From positions 1-15,037 of the forward strand of contig JALLLT010000153.1 in the NCBI GenBank assembly GCA_025266875.1: DNA of 15,037 bases, in the 5' to 3' direction. A program made the translations under genes and the position numbers. Position 1 is the first letter of the stretch, and each line of letters begins with the position of its first letter. Under the pieces are notes generated by a model that made no database searches, was not told the origin of the DNA, and saw nothing but the letters and a program-made list of their open reading frames with translations. Below, piece by piece: positions 1-8,320 of this stretch. The DNA comes from Fennellomyces sp. T-0311 (taxonomy: Eukaryota > Mucoromycota > Mucoromycetes > Mucorales > Lichtheimiaceae).

Positions 1-82
1 CCTCTTTCGCAACGCGTATCAAATGATGCAATCGTTGTGCAGTCTACGGCACCAACAGTAGCGCTAACTCGAGCGGCTGCAG
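1..82 (+). other. Possible upstream exon of the 244-1878 gene (5' partial)
   Basis: Frame 1 is open from the window edge to a GTAAAA donor at 83, and encodes an Ala/Thr/Val/Ser-rich stretch similar in composition to the next exon. A branch-like CTAAT lies near 120. Joining to an AG at 198-199 would keep the frame into the 244 exon, but that 117-nt intron is longer than the others and several acceptors are possible. If real, the gene starts outside the window. Only composition and frame support this. Confidence 0.25.
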
Positions 83-243
83 GTAAAATATGTAAACTCC
101 CATTCAAAATTCATCTGTCACTAATTTTGACATCGTTGTAAAGCTGCATTGAGAGATCAGAGCAGGTACATGAATCAGAATCACGATCAGTGGAATGAGG
201 GAAAGGAGCTAATTCGCGTTTTTTAAGCGATCCTACGGCGGAA

Positions 244-1878
244 ATGAGCTCACGTACACAAGCCTTAGCACAACCCTCGAACTCACGATCAACGCCACCT
301 TCAGGTTCACGATCGATCCCAGCGCCAAGTTCACGGTCAACACCCATTTCGAGCTCACGATTAGCGTCAGCTGCAAGCTCAAGGTCAATGCTTCCTTCGC
401 GTTCAGAAACCACACTGCCTGCTCCTGCTCGAGCTCCATTGCCCGTCCCACGATTGCCTTCAGAGTCTGAAGCTGAATCGAATCGCGGTGTTAGTCAAGC
501 AGATGAGCTTTTGGAACAGCTGCATGATGAGTTTCCAGTTCAAAATTGTGACCATTATGACGATGAACAGAGCCAAGAATATCAGCTGGTATCGTAAGTG
601 CCTTTTTTATATAGAAGTAAATGCTTGATGACTCGTCCTCTTTCTTTAGAGACAGCGCCAAATCTTCACGAGGCTCGGCGCCTCTGCGCACCTCTCCAAG
701 TGCCGAGCGTACCACACAAGAGTAAACAATCCGCGATCCATTTCAGAAGAGTACACATTTTGACCTGAAAGATAGAAGCACTACTGATCCCATCACAAGG
801 CAGGCAACCCCTGCAGACATTCTCCTGGTTCAGGAAAGGTATGTGGATGGAAATCTTGTTAACTCATTATATTTACTATGGATGCATATCTAGTGATCCG
901 ATATCTATCCATCTGGATCCAGCAGATGAAAAGATCTGGGAGAAGTTCGGATTTGAAGTGGCTCAGTACGTTTATTTGGAGGACGCGTTTCCGAACCTCG
1001 AACAGAAAGAAGCTGCCTGTACGCGTATTGCAAGAAAAGTTGGTGGTATACCAGATTCGGATACCAGAACATATGAAGTGGATGATGAGATCAAAGCTGA
1101 GGTAATGCTTATAGGATAAAGCCATAAGCAACAACTAACTATGCTTCAGTAGTACTCACGAATTGTAAGTGCTCGTCGTACATCTGCACATGGGCAAGCC
1201 GACACCTATCTTCTTCGGTACCACTTTTCCCCATTGCCGGAAGGCTATCGGAATCATGGAACCAGACGCCAATTTCTCTACTTACTTGAATGTTCGAGGC
1301 ATGTCTGTTTCTTACACTTTTGTTGGGATGAAATTCAAAGTATGCTACTGACTTTTGTACTTATATAGATTCGCTCGTGCTGGTTATGAAAGGAATGGGG
1401 CACTTATGTGCAATGGTTTTATTTCGCACATGATATTCAAGTTGTTTTTCAACCGACGCGGACGAGGGGGCCCTCGTGTATCCCCAACTCCCGATCGCAT
1501 TCCTCCTGCTCTTGTTGCTTTGACCTATACGATGGTAATGTTACTACCAGTGTGTTACTTCTGTTGACTAAATGGTACCTATGCACTATGTATTAGCTTT
1601 ATTTCCATACGGCAAAGCATTCCCTGCACAGATCGTACGTTGGCGATGACACCGAGTTTAAATATGGCACTACTTGGGATAAAATGTACAAGAACTATCT
1701 GTATCAGAGAATACCGGAGGCTGAAGTATACAACTGGTACGACGTCTGCCGATACCACACTGACGTGATCCAGAACCTGCAAGAGCGTAACCACAGAACA
1801 GATTGGACGCCAGCCATGGCTACTACCGCTGAGCTTAGGCTATATGATGCAGTACCCGAAGATGAGCCTCTTGTCTAG
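244..1878 (+). CDS. Seven-exon host gene, DUF6532-like C-terminal region
   Basis: Proposed exons are 244-593, 650-721, 776-838, 894-1101, 1153-1298, 1369-1534 and 1597-1878. The phases join exactly and give 428 aa plus a TAG stop. Introns are 51-70 nt; donors are GTAAGT, GTAAAC, GTATGT, GTAATG (twice) and one GC donor (GCATGT at 1299). Branch-like CTAAC and CTGAC motifs precede two acceptors. Residues 1-140 are low-complexity Ser/Arg/Pro/Ala with a 24-bp repeat. From about residue 160 the protein becomes well-mixed and globular: an Arg-rich helix around YSRIVSARR, then LLECS, GFISHMIFKLFF, ALVALTYTM and a Trp/Tyr-rich C-terminus. The order helix, LLE, I..hhhF, P..hhALVhT matches my memory of the fungal DUF6532 family, whose function is unknown. 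ATG 244 is the first Met after an in-frame stop at 196, but an upstream exon may exist. The exon chain is better supported than the family name. Confidence 0.6.
283..402 (+). repeat. 24-bp tandem repeat, five degenerate copies, in coding sequence
   Basis: Five consecutive 24-bp units encode 8-residue units starting Ser-Arg: SRSTPPSG, SRSIPAPS, SRSTPISS, SRLASAAS, SRSMLPSR. The period is seen directly. It is an in-frame minisatellite in the disordered N-terminus of the 244-1878 gene. The antisense strand is also open across it. Confidence 0.75.
1299..1368 (+). other. GC-AG intron
   Basis: This 70-nt intron starts GCATGT and ends TTATATAG, with a good CTGAC branch-like site about 17 nt before the acceptor. 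The GC donor is the only one found that joins LLECSR to FARAGYERN in frame; the nearby GT (GTCTGT at 1303) runs into a stop. Confidence 0.5.
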
Positions 1879-2175
1879 TTTGAATACTCCTCCATCCGCT
1901 CCACATTAGTGATTACGCTACAGCAGCTAGCAATTAAAAATATCATATTGAATCGCCATCATAAGTAATTAGAAAATCTGACCATATATGCCGTTAATAT
2001 GCTAATACTCTTCACTAAAAACAAGCAGCATTCAAGCTTTTTAAATTCTGCCTCATATTATTTAATGATCTTTATATCCATTTTAACACATATTATACTG
2101 TTTAATTTCGGGGGGAGGGGGGTCTCTCTAAAGCCTTTTAGGCATTTCTAGGCCTTTAAATGTCGATGAATCCTT
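1879..2175. other. AT-rich intergenic region, no gene seen
   Basis: This stretch lies between the two convergent host-like genes. It is AT-rich with no long open frame, apart from a G6-A-G6 run at 2110-2122 and an imperfect AAAGCCT/AGGCCTTT inverted repeat around 2130-2158. It probably holds the 3' UTRs of both genes. I see no terminal repeat or transposon end. Confidence 0.5.
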
Positions 2176-2924
2176 TTACACGCTCTGAGCACCTTGGCGA
2201 TGCATACGACGATATAACGCCGTAGCAGTTGCCTCAAAAGCATTCTGCTCAATAAACTCCCGGACAGCAAGTGGCATCGGGACGCGAGTACTTGGTGGTT
2301 TCGGGGGGTGGCCAATTGAGTGATCGATTTTTAAATGAATAAATCCATTACGTCGATCAATAAACCCGGATATCTCCCCTTCGCAAACATAAGTCGGCAT
2401 CCGAGAATGGAGCCGAACCCGATCTTCACCTGGTGCTTGCCACTGAACACCAACATCCTGACAGCAGACGCATTCGAAGGAAATCGAGTGTTTCAACTCC
2501 GGATCCATCAGTGTCTTGAGATAGTACTCATAACTGTTGCATCCTTCAATTCGAGACTTCAAATAGTAGACGAGTGCATGGTCATCGGTAAACTGGCTTA
2601 GTTGCGCGTCAAGTACCACGTCACCTTCAAAAGAATAGCAAATGTCGGCAACTTCACCTAAAATATCTATTGAGAATCATGCTCTAACGCAATGCATTAC
2701 GATGTACCACTGCTGCCAGTAGCTGCGACTACGGCTGCACGTGAGGGAATCGACTCGAGAACTTCACCGAAAGAGAAGTTCCTGACAGAAATAGGGCGTC
2801 CTACATTGCTTTGTCTGCAGCGACACGTAATGCACGTCTTTAAAAGACGCTTTCTACCTGTAAAATCGGAAATCGAGCGATATTTTCTGCATCCTGAGCA
2901 GTATTGTACATTGATTTCTTCCAT
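2176..2924 (-). CDS. Two-exon zinc-finger protein, function unknown
   Basis: Exon 1 (2924-2708) and exon 2 (2657-2176) join across a 50-nt phase-1 intron (2707-2658, GTACAT...TTTTAG) into 232 aa ending in TAA. Residues 9-34 form C-x2-C-x18-C-x2-C (YCSGC ... TCITC), a likely zinc-binding head. A second cluster in exon 2 has CVCC, then YVCEG, then KIDHSIGHPP, a C-x-G...H....H layout reminiscent of FAR1/WRKY-GCM1-type zinc fingers attached to MULE transposases. The C-terminus (LAVREFIEQN ... LYRRMHRQG) looks like a helical DNA-binding tail. I recall similar zinc-finger-plus-helix proteins in Mucoromycota and Glomeromycota, sometimes at the head of MULE-like transposases. No transposase core follows, so this is either a short family member or a truncated one. 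The intron and frame join are seen directly; the family is inference. Confidence 0.5.
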
Positions 2925-3060
2925 GGGACAAGGTACACTAATAAAAGTGGCTTACAAAAGCAAAATGTCATGTTTTTACCCTCCGGGGTTTGAAATTTAG
3001 GTCACATGATTACGTGAATTTTTGGAAACTTGTTTGGTTTGTCATAATTGGCAGCAAGCA
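2925..3060. other. Upstream region of the zinc-finger gene, abutting broken element A
   Basis: This 136-bp stretch does not match the corresponding integrase or LTR sequence of element B. It must hold the promoter of the 2924-2176 gene. No TATA box close to the start codon, no inverted terminal repeat and no LTR end is evident. Confidence 0.4.
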
Positions 3061-4126
3061 CACAGAACGGGCCTTTCTAGTTGTATTCCAGACTGAAATT
3101 GTTTTCATGGTGCATTAGAACGTGATCACCAACATTGAACTTTTGTGGCTTCAATGCAGCATCCCAACAGGCCTTGTCCTTGGCGGCATTAGACTCAAGA
3201 CAAGCAGCAGCTAGCGCATGGGCTTCACGTAATCGTCAGACCTCAGGGATACGGCCTTGAACGGCAGCAGGCTCTTCCTGAACTGGGTCGGCCATGCTGA
3301 TAAAGGGGCGGAAAAAATTGCCAGGGAGCTTTGGCTCTTGCCCATATACCAGGAAGTAAGGGCTGAAACCAGTCGTACAATGTTTGCGGATGCGGCAAGC
3401 AAACACAGCAGGCTCGACAAACTGATCCCAGCAGTGAATCTGACCATGTGCGTACTTGCGTAGGATTTGCTTGAGGATCCCATTGGTACGTTCGGCCTTG
3501 CTATTTGTTCATGGATGGAATGCAGATGTGAAGACGTGGTTGGTGCGGAGGCGGCCCAGGTAGGTGGCAAGGATGTTCAACATGAAATTGGCACCTCGAT
3601 CCGTACAGATTTCGGCAGGTCAAGAGAACGGCAGCACAATTTCTTTGTAAATAAAGTTTGTGATAGCTTCACCAGTGGCATCAGGAACAGCGCGGGTGAT
3701 GGTCCAGTTCGTAGCATAGTCGACAGCAACAAGTAACCAACGATTCCCTCGAACGGTAGTCGGCAACTCACCAACAAAATCCAGATGCCAACGAGAAAAG
3801 GAAGGCGGTACCTCAAGGGGCTTCATAGGAGCATGGTGGACACCCTGATCGGTATTGGCGGCAAGTTGGCATTGTTGATACGCGGCAAGCCAATTTTGGA
3901 TGTCAGCACGCATATCCGGCCACCACCAGCACTTGCGCACCAAGTCGTACATGGTTGTGTTGCCAGGGTGACCAAAGGACTTGTGAAACTGCTCGACCAA
4001 ATCGACGCGATGGGCAAACAACACATACCGGATCTCTTGAACCTCGTTGCCAATCTTGACCTTCCAGAAAACGAAGTTGTCATGACTGATGAACTTGTCT
4101 TTGTGCTTTAACAGCAGGTCCTTTTA
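3061..4126 (-). pseudogene. Element A integrase fragment
   Basis: Continues in one frame from RNase H. Recognisable parts are KDLLLKHKDKF, the zinc-binding region FHKSFGHPG, the catalytic core starting WHLDFVGELP, CTDRGANF, and KAERTNG, then KPQKFNVGDHVLM and KGPF. Stops are TAA 4126-4124, TGA 3622-3620, TGA 3511-3509, TGA 3238-3236 and TAG 3079-3077. The first Cys of the zinc-finger CxxC (CQEC in element B) is Tyr here. The two stops at 3511 and 3238 replace Arg codons of B and fit CGA to TGA. The homology ends abruptly after the GPF motif. Confidence 0.8.
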
Positions 4127-5660
4127 CGTTGGTGGCCAGGTATCCTTGGGTTTCGCATAGAATTTTGGCCAGTCAGATCCTTGCATGGCCTTCATTGCAT
4201 AGAGGTAGTCAGGCTCCATATTTGGTTCATGTGTTTTGCAGGCAGGACCATCACGGCGGGACAGCAAATCAGGAACGTGATTCTCTTTACCAGGCTTGTA
4301 CTGGATATCCGGGTCATAGAGCTCGAGCTCAGCAATCCATCTGGTGAAACGCGGCATGGGCTTGGTCTTGCACCGAAAGTACTTGAGCGCGTGGTGATCC
4401 AAGTAGACGGTGTATGGTCGGCCATCAATGAAACAGCGCCAAGTGCGGAGTGCGTGAAGGATCGCCAGCAATTCGCGCTCTTGAGCTGGGTATGCGCGTT
4501 CAGTCGCCGATAGCTTCTTGGACTCAAATGCAACAGGATGCATAAAGCCATCATCAGCCTTCTGGAGCAGCACACCGCCAACAGCATAATCGCTACTATC
4601 CACCTCAACCACGTAGGGGGCATCCAGGTTTGGTGGCTTGAGCACAGGGGCAGCAGTCATGCAGGCTTTGATTTCGTCAAAGGCTTGTTGACATGCTGGC
4701 GTCCAGGTAATCGCTCTCTTTTTTGCACCTATACCTTTCGTCAGGTCTGTCAACGGCGCGGCAATGGCAGCAAAATCACGAATGAAGCGACGATAATGCG
4801 AACCAAGGCCGATGAATTGCCTGACTTCTTGCACATTGGTCGGCACTGGCCAGTCCTGAATTGCCTTGACTTTTGACTTGGAGGGCAACACACCATCAGC
4901 TGTCACTTGGTGCCCAACAAACTCCAGTTCGGTCTTGTAGAATTCGCACTTCTTGAAGTTCGTAATCACCTTTGCCTCCCGAAATTTGGACAAAACAAGC
5001 CGCACGTCCCGGTCATGCTGCTCTTTTGTTTTGCTGAAAATCAGGCAATCATCAAGGTAGACCATGGCACACGTATCGAGGACTTCGGCACCAAGAATGG
5101 AGTTCATCCAAGATTGGAAAACGGGGGGGACTGTTCATAAGGCCAAAACTGAGGACCAACCATTCGAAGGATCCGTAACGCGTATTGAACGCGCTCTTGG
5201 GAATACCCTCCTCCCTCAGCCTTAGATTATGATATCCAGAGCGCAGGTTCAGTTTCGAGAAATACTTCATGCCGTGCAGACGTTTGAGGCACTCGTCGAT
5301 GCGTGGCAAGGGCGTGGAATTGCACTTGGTGATCTGGTTGACTGCATGGTAGTCAATGCACATTCGCAGGGAACCATCCTTCTTGCGCACGAACAACACC
5401 GGAGCTCCCCATGGCGACGAACTGGGGCAGATCAAACCCAAATCCAACAGCTCCTTCAATTGGCGGCGTAGCTCATCCAGTTCCTGTGGGCTCATCTTGT
5501 ATGGTGGTCTTGAAATGGGTGCGGCGTCACCGGTGTCAATGACATGTTCAATGTCACGCTGAGGAGGTAGGCCAGGCAACTTATCTTGGAAAACATCGCT
5601 GAATTCTTCAATTAGAGCCTTGGCAATATGGTCGTTCGCATTGCCCTTGGGTTCCCCTTC
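4124..5660 (-). pseudogene. Element A reverse transcriptase-RNase H
   Basis: The N-terminal part (to about 5125) shows SRPPYKMSP, SSPWGAPVLFVRKKDGS and MCIDYHAVN. Motif A reads SKLNLRSGYH, with the catalytic Asp changed to Asn (codon 5249-5247). A run of seven C (5129-5123) in place of the six needed shifts the frame by +1 before the catalytic YLDD box, which continues in the frame 5107-4124 as AMVYLDDCLIF. RNase H follows: EVDSSDYAVGG, FESKKLSATERAYPAQERELLA, LDHHALKYF, then the chain ends at DTWPPT and TAA. The RNase H-INT junction is in one frame, unlike element B. Confidence 0.85.
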
Positions 5661-6331
5661 TTATGGACGCAGGAAACACATAAAGACATCGTCAATCCCC
5701 TTGCGGCGCTCCAAGCGCTGGACTTGATGGTGCAAGATCAGGTATGTGAGCTCGGGGATCACACATTTATGCTGTGGACGAATAACATATTCATGCTCTC
5801 CCTTGTGGATCCGCCAGGTATCCAACTCCCAATCTGACACAGGTTGCACAGCCTTCAGCCAGTCACGGCCCAGGATCACGTCGAACTTGGTATCAAGGAC
5901 GTAAGCGGTAGCGGCATGCTCATATCCTAGGGCATTCAACAACAACGTAGCTTGGTGGCTGATTGACATGACATGACCTCCTGCGGTTTCAACTTCTCGG
6001 CTGGGCACAGCACGTGTGGGCAGGGTCTTCGCGATCTTTGGGGCGACGTAAGAACCAGTGGCACCGGAATCGATCAACACAAGCACAGGACAACCATTGC
6101 ACGACATTGGATACAGGGGTAAATCGGTTTCTTTTATTGAGAGCAAGGAATCAAAGTACTGTTTATCCTCCTGTAGAGTTTTCTGCAGCAAGCGGGCATC
6201 TTCGTCCTGGTCGTCGGACAAGTCGATCAGTGGGGCTTCAGGGACAGACGGCGGCTCTTGTTCGACCATGTTGAGGGATTGTGATTGGTGTGGGGGAACT
6301 CCCTCTAATTTGACCGCGCTTGGCCTTTTGG
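5661..6331 (-). pseudogene. Element A protease region of pol
   Basis: Starts in the -1 frame at the slippery site and runs open to TAA 5663-5661, which replaces a CAA (Gln) present in B. It contains the aspartic protease active site LIDSGATGSYV (Asp codon 6071-6069), the flap-like ETAGGHVMSI and the C-terminal DVILGRDWL. Among the three elements this is the only protease region without an internal lesion. It lies upstream of RT in the same polyprotein. Confidence 0.8.
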
Positions 6332-7360
6332 GTGGCTTTGGTAACCCAAACGATTGTTGCCTTGACAACGACCATTGCCACCATTGGCTCCTTGGCGACG
6401 AGGAGCAGATGAACAGTTGCGGGCAATGTGGCCGACACCACCACAGTTGTAGCATTCCTTGTCCTGGTCACCACCATCATCGCGTCGACGCCAGTTGTTG
6501 GAGCGGCCACCGCGACCAGACGAGTGCCAGCTCGGCCCTGGTCCTCTTGAGCGAATGGCGTCCAGATCCATGGGTGCCAGACTAGACGAACGGAGATACT
6601 CGGGTATGTGGTACTGTCCATGTTGCTGCTGGGGAGGTTGCTGTTGGACACCTTGCTCGTACCAATACCGGGCCTGTTGCTGGGAGCTCTCAAAGGCCAG
6701 AGCAATCTGCATGGCTTCATCGGTCATCTTGGCAGAACGAGATCTAACATGCATAAACATGTCGGGCTGTAGACCTCGCTCGAACCGATCCTTCGCCTCG
6801 TCGTCCGTCATCTGTGGCAGGGCAGTCCAGATAGCCTGAAACTGTGCGACATACTCGGCCACCGTGCCTTTCTGCGCCAATAGTGCGAGATGGTCTCTTG
6901 CAAGACATGGAGCATTGGGTGGGCTGAACATTTGCAACAATCATCTCTTGAACTCTTGCCAGTCGCTGATATCTGCGCGTGCCTCCTGCTGCTGCCACCA
7001 GATCTCTGCTTCGCCTCGCAGAAGTGTCGCTGCATAAGCTACCCATTGGTGCTCACCTGGGTCGGCCATCTCAAGGTACCTCTCGACTGATCGAAGCCAA
7101 CTTTGCACTGCATTCAAGACTCGGCTGCCATGATACGTGTCGGGTTCACGTATGCATGCACGGAAAGGTTTGGGGTCTTGCTGGTTCTTGAGTAGGGCGG
7201 CCAAGGTCGCCAAAATTGTCTGAGTCGTGTCCTGTGACATGTCTTCTTGATCAGAATCTTCAAAGGTAAGTTCTTGTCAGGTAGTGGCTTCTTCTTCGGA
7301 TGATAGATCTTCTTGTGAGTGATATTCTTGGAAACTTGGGTGAAAAAATTTATCGCTCAT
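6305..7360 (-). pseudogene. Element A gag with two premature TGA codons
   Basis: The start ATG at 7360-7358 (MSDKFF...) matches the start of element C gag (MSDKQY...) and lies 5 nt past the PBS. The frame is interrupted by TGA 7279-7277 and TGA 6943-6941. The second replaces a CGA (Arg) codon kept in C. The retrotransposon gag domain is recognisable (GEAEIWWQQQE, DRFERGLQP), followed by a Gln-rich stretch, IPEYLRSSS, MDLDAI and a CCHC zinc knuckle CYNCGGVGHIARNC. It ends at TAG 6307-6305, just past the frameshift heptamer. Confidence 0.85.
6326..6332 (-). promoter_or_regulatory. -1 ribosomal frameshift heptamer, element A
   Basis: The minus strand reads C CCA AAA with CCA and AAA in the gag frame, seven codons before the gag stop. 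The pol frame is -1 relative to gag. The downstream GCGCG arm is present, but its partner has decayed. Confidence 0.65.
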
Positions 7361-7365
7361 AAACT

Positions 7366-7378
7366 GCTTTCGCTACCA
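7366..7378 (-). other. Primer binding site, element A
   Basis: The minus strand reads TGGTAGCGAAAGC starting 2 nt past the LTR end. It is complementary to a tRNA 3' end GCTTTCGCTACCA. An acceptor stem starting AGCGAAA (A1:U72) fits a eukaryotic initiator tRNA-Met. Confidence 0.75.
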
Positions 7379-7380
7379 AT

Positions 7381-7671
7381 TGTCGTCTTCGTATTTTGGC
7401 GGATAGACCGTAGCCAGAGAATAGACTTTTGGAACAAAAAGAAATAAAGAGGATAACAGATCGATGATGTTTATTGCTAATGCATGAATGGATATTTATA
7501 TGTTTTGCTAATTCTAATAATAATCTAAGATATGACGTATGATGAGGACGATGCTGAGCATTGACGAAGACTAAGCGGGCGTAGCAACCTTGGCAACGTT
7601 TGCGCAGCAAAACGACGGAAGAGGTATCCAAAAAGGAAATGGGAATAAGTCCGCTGAAAAAGGCTATGACA
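7381..7671 (-). repeat. 5' LTR of element A (291 bp)
   Basis: On the minus strand it starts TGTCATAGCC and ends ACGACA directly before the PBS. It shares with B and C the terminal TGTC...GACA, a TATAAAT, an AATAAA and a GGCTACGGTCTATCCGCC block near the 3' end. No second A LTR is present in the window. Confidence 0.8.
7470..7500 (-). promoter_or_regulatory. TATA box and poly(A) signal of A LTR
   Basis: TATAAAT at 7500-7494 and AATAAA at 7475-7470 on the minus strand, the same pair and spacing as in the other LTRs. Confidence 0.6.
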
Positions 7672-7978
7672 TCGTAGCCATTCTGGCGGGCTTCTTTGCA
7701 TTTCTCTTTTTGGACAAGTCGTTCGTGACATCTCTTGGTTGCACAGCAACGCGCTGTTGCATGAATATTACTCACAACGCGTTCATCCCTTTTAGACCTC
7801 AGCATGACTCACATATATTCACCTTGTTGCTCACATTACTCATACCATAGTCATTACATGCATTATTATAGATAATACTTTATTAGCTAAAATATATAAA
7901 CACCCCCATAGACAAAAGCAATAAACATCATCTATCTACTTCTCTCTCAAACCTCTTTTCTGTTATTGGCCATGGATC
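7672..7978 (+). repeat. LTR D, older LTR of the same family, interrupted at both ends
   Basis: TCGTAGCCATTCTGGCGGGC... aligns with the B LTR from its third base, and CTGTTATTGGCCATGGATC aligns with the B LTR near its 3' end, with TATATAAA and AATAAA between. The initial TG is replaced by the end of element A, and the last roughly 25 bp are replaced by the start of element B. It is clearly more diverged from B than B's two LTRs are from each other. Whether D is a solo LTR or belongs to a longer element cannot be seen here. Confidence 0.75.
7893..7925 (+). promoter_or_regulatory. TATA box and poly(A) signal of LTR D
   Basis: TATATAAA at 7893-7900 and AATAAA at 7920-7925. Confidence 0.5.
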
Positions 7979-8300
7979 TGACGTAGCCATTTCTGGCGGA
8001 CTTCTTTGGTTTCCCCTTTTTGGATGATCCTTCCTTGTCGCGCAGTATTAGCTGTTGCACAGGTCGCTGCAGTATGTCGCAGCACCTCTTTGTACTCCCT
8101 TTTGTTATTATCGTTATCATCACATTTATTATCCACATCATGCGCAGCAATCCGCAGTAAGCCGCAGTAGTATTTTATTAGCATTAGAAAGCATATAAAT
8201 ATCCCTTTAGACTAAAAGAATAAACAGTATCTGACAACTTCTCTTTCAAACCTTTGATCTGTTATTGGCTACGGTCTAACTGCCAACAAGTGACACGACA
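7979..8300 (+). repeat. 5' LTR of element B (322 bp)
   Basis: Starts TGACGTAGCC and ends GTGACACGACA, directly before the PBS. Positions 7979-8272 align to 12930-13224 with about ten substitutions and one indel. It carries several (C/T)GCAG(T/C)A motifs in the U3 region, TATAAAT and AATAAA. Confidence 0.9.
8194..8224 (+). promoter_or_regulatory. TATA box and poly(A) signal, B 5' LTR
   Basis: TATAAAT at 8194-8200 followed by AATAAA at 8219-8224. The 25-bp spacing would place the AATAAA at or near the transcript start, that is at the 5' edge of R. Confidence 0.6.
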
Positions 8301-8302
8301 AT

Positions 8303-8315
8303 TGGTAGCGAAAGC
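8303..8315 (+). other. Primer binding site, element B
   Basis: TGGTAGCGAAAGC, 2 nt after the LTR end, identical to the sites of A and C. Complementary to an initiator-Met-type tRNA 3' end. Confidence 0.8.
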
Positions 8316-8320
8316 GGCTT

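Larger units (their letters stand above)
3061..7671 (-). mobile_element. Ty3/gypsy element A, degenerate, 3' end missing
   Basis: Reading on the minus strand: 5' LTR (7671-7381), PBS (7378-7366), gag (7360-6305), then pol in the order PR, RT, RNase H, INT, which is the Ty3/gypsy order. Similarity to element B stops within the GPY/F module of integrase at about 3050-3062, so the INT C-terminus, PPT and 3' LTR are absent. At least eight premature stops and one +1 homopolymer frameshift show that it is dead. It appears inserted into LTR D: the flank at 7672 continues as the LTR start TCGTAGCC. Confidence 0.85.

Noticed and set aside
111..413. Minus-strand 100-codon frame over the 24-bp repeat as a gene
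   Set aside because: The plus strand continues through phased introns into a globular domain; the antisense frame is explained by the repeat composition.
841..1119. Plus-strand ATG 841 frame as a separate small gene
   Set aside because: Its first codons lie in an intron with a strong GTATGT donor (839) and TAG acceptor (892-893); the frame joins both neighbours as an exon.
2110..2122. G6-A-G6 run as a polypurine tract of another LTR element
   Set aside because: It is not followed by TG and an LTR start, and no LTR or PBS is found nearby.
1900..3060. Zinc-finger gene inside a DNA transposon with terminal inverted repeats
   Set aside because: The sequence near 3050 (TATGACAAACCAAAC on minus) has no inverted match in 1879-2175.
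7350..7805. Minus-strand 151-codon frame across LTR A and LTR D
   Set aside because: It spans two separate LTRs with no domain and no codon pattern; a chance frame.
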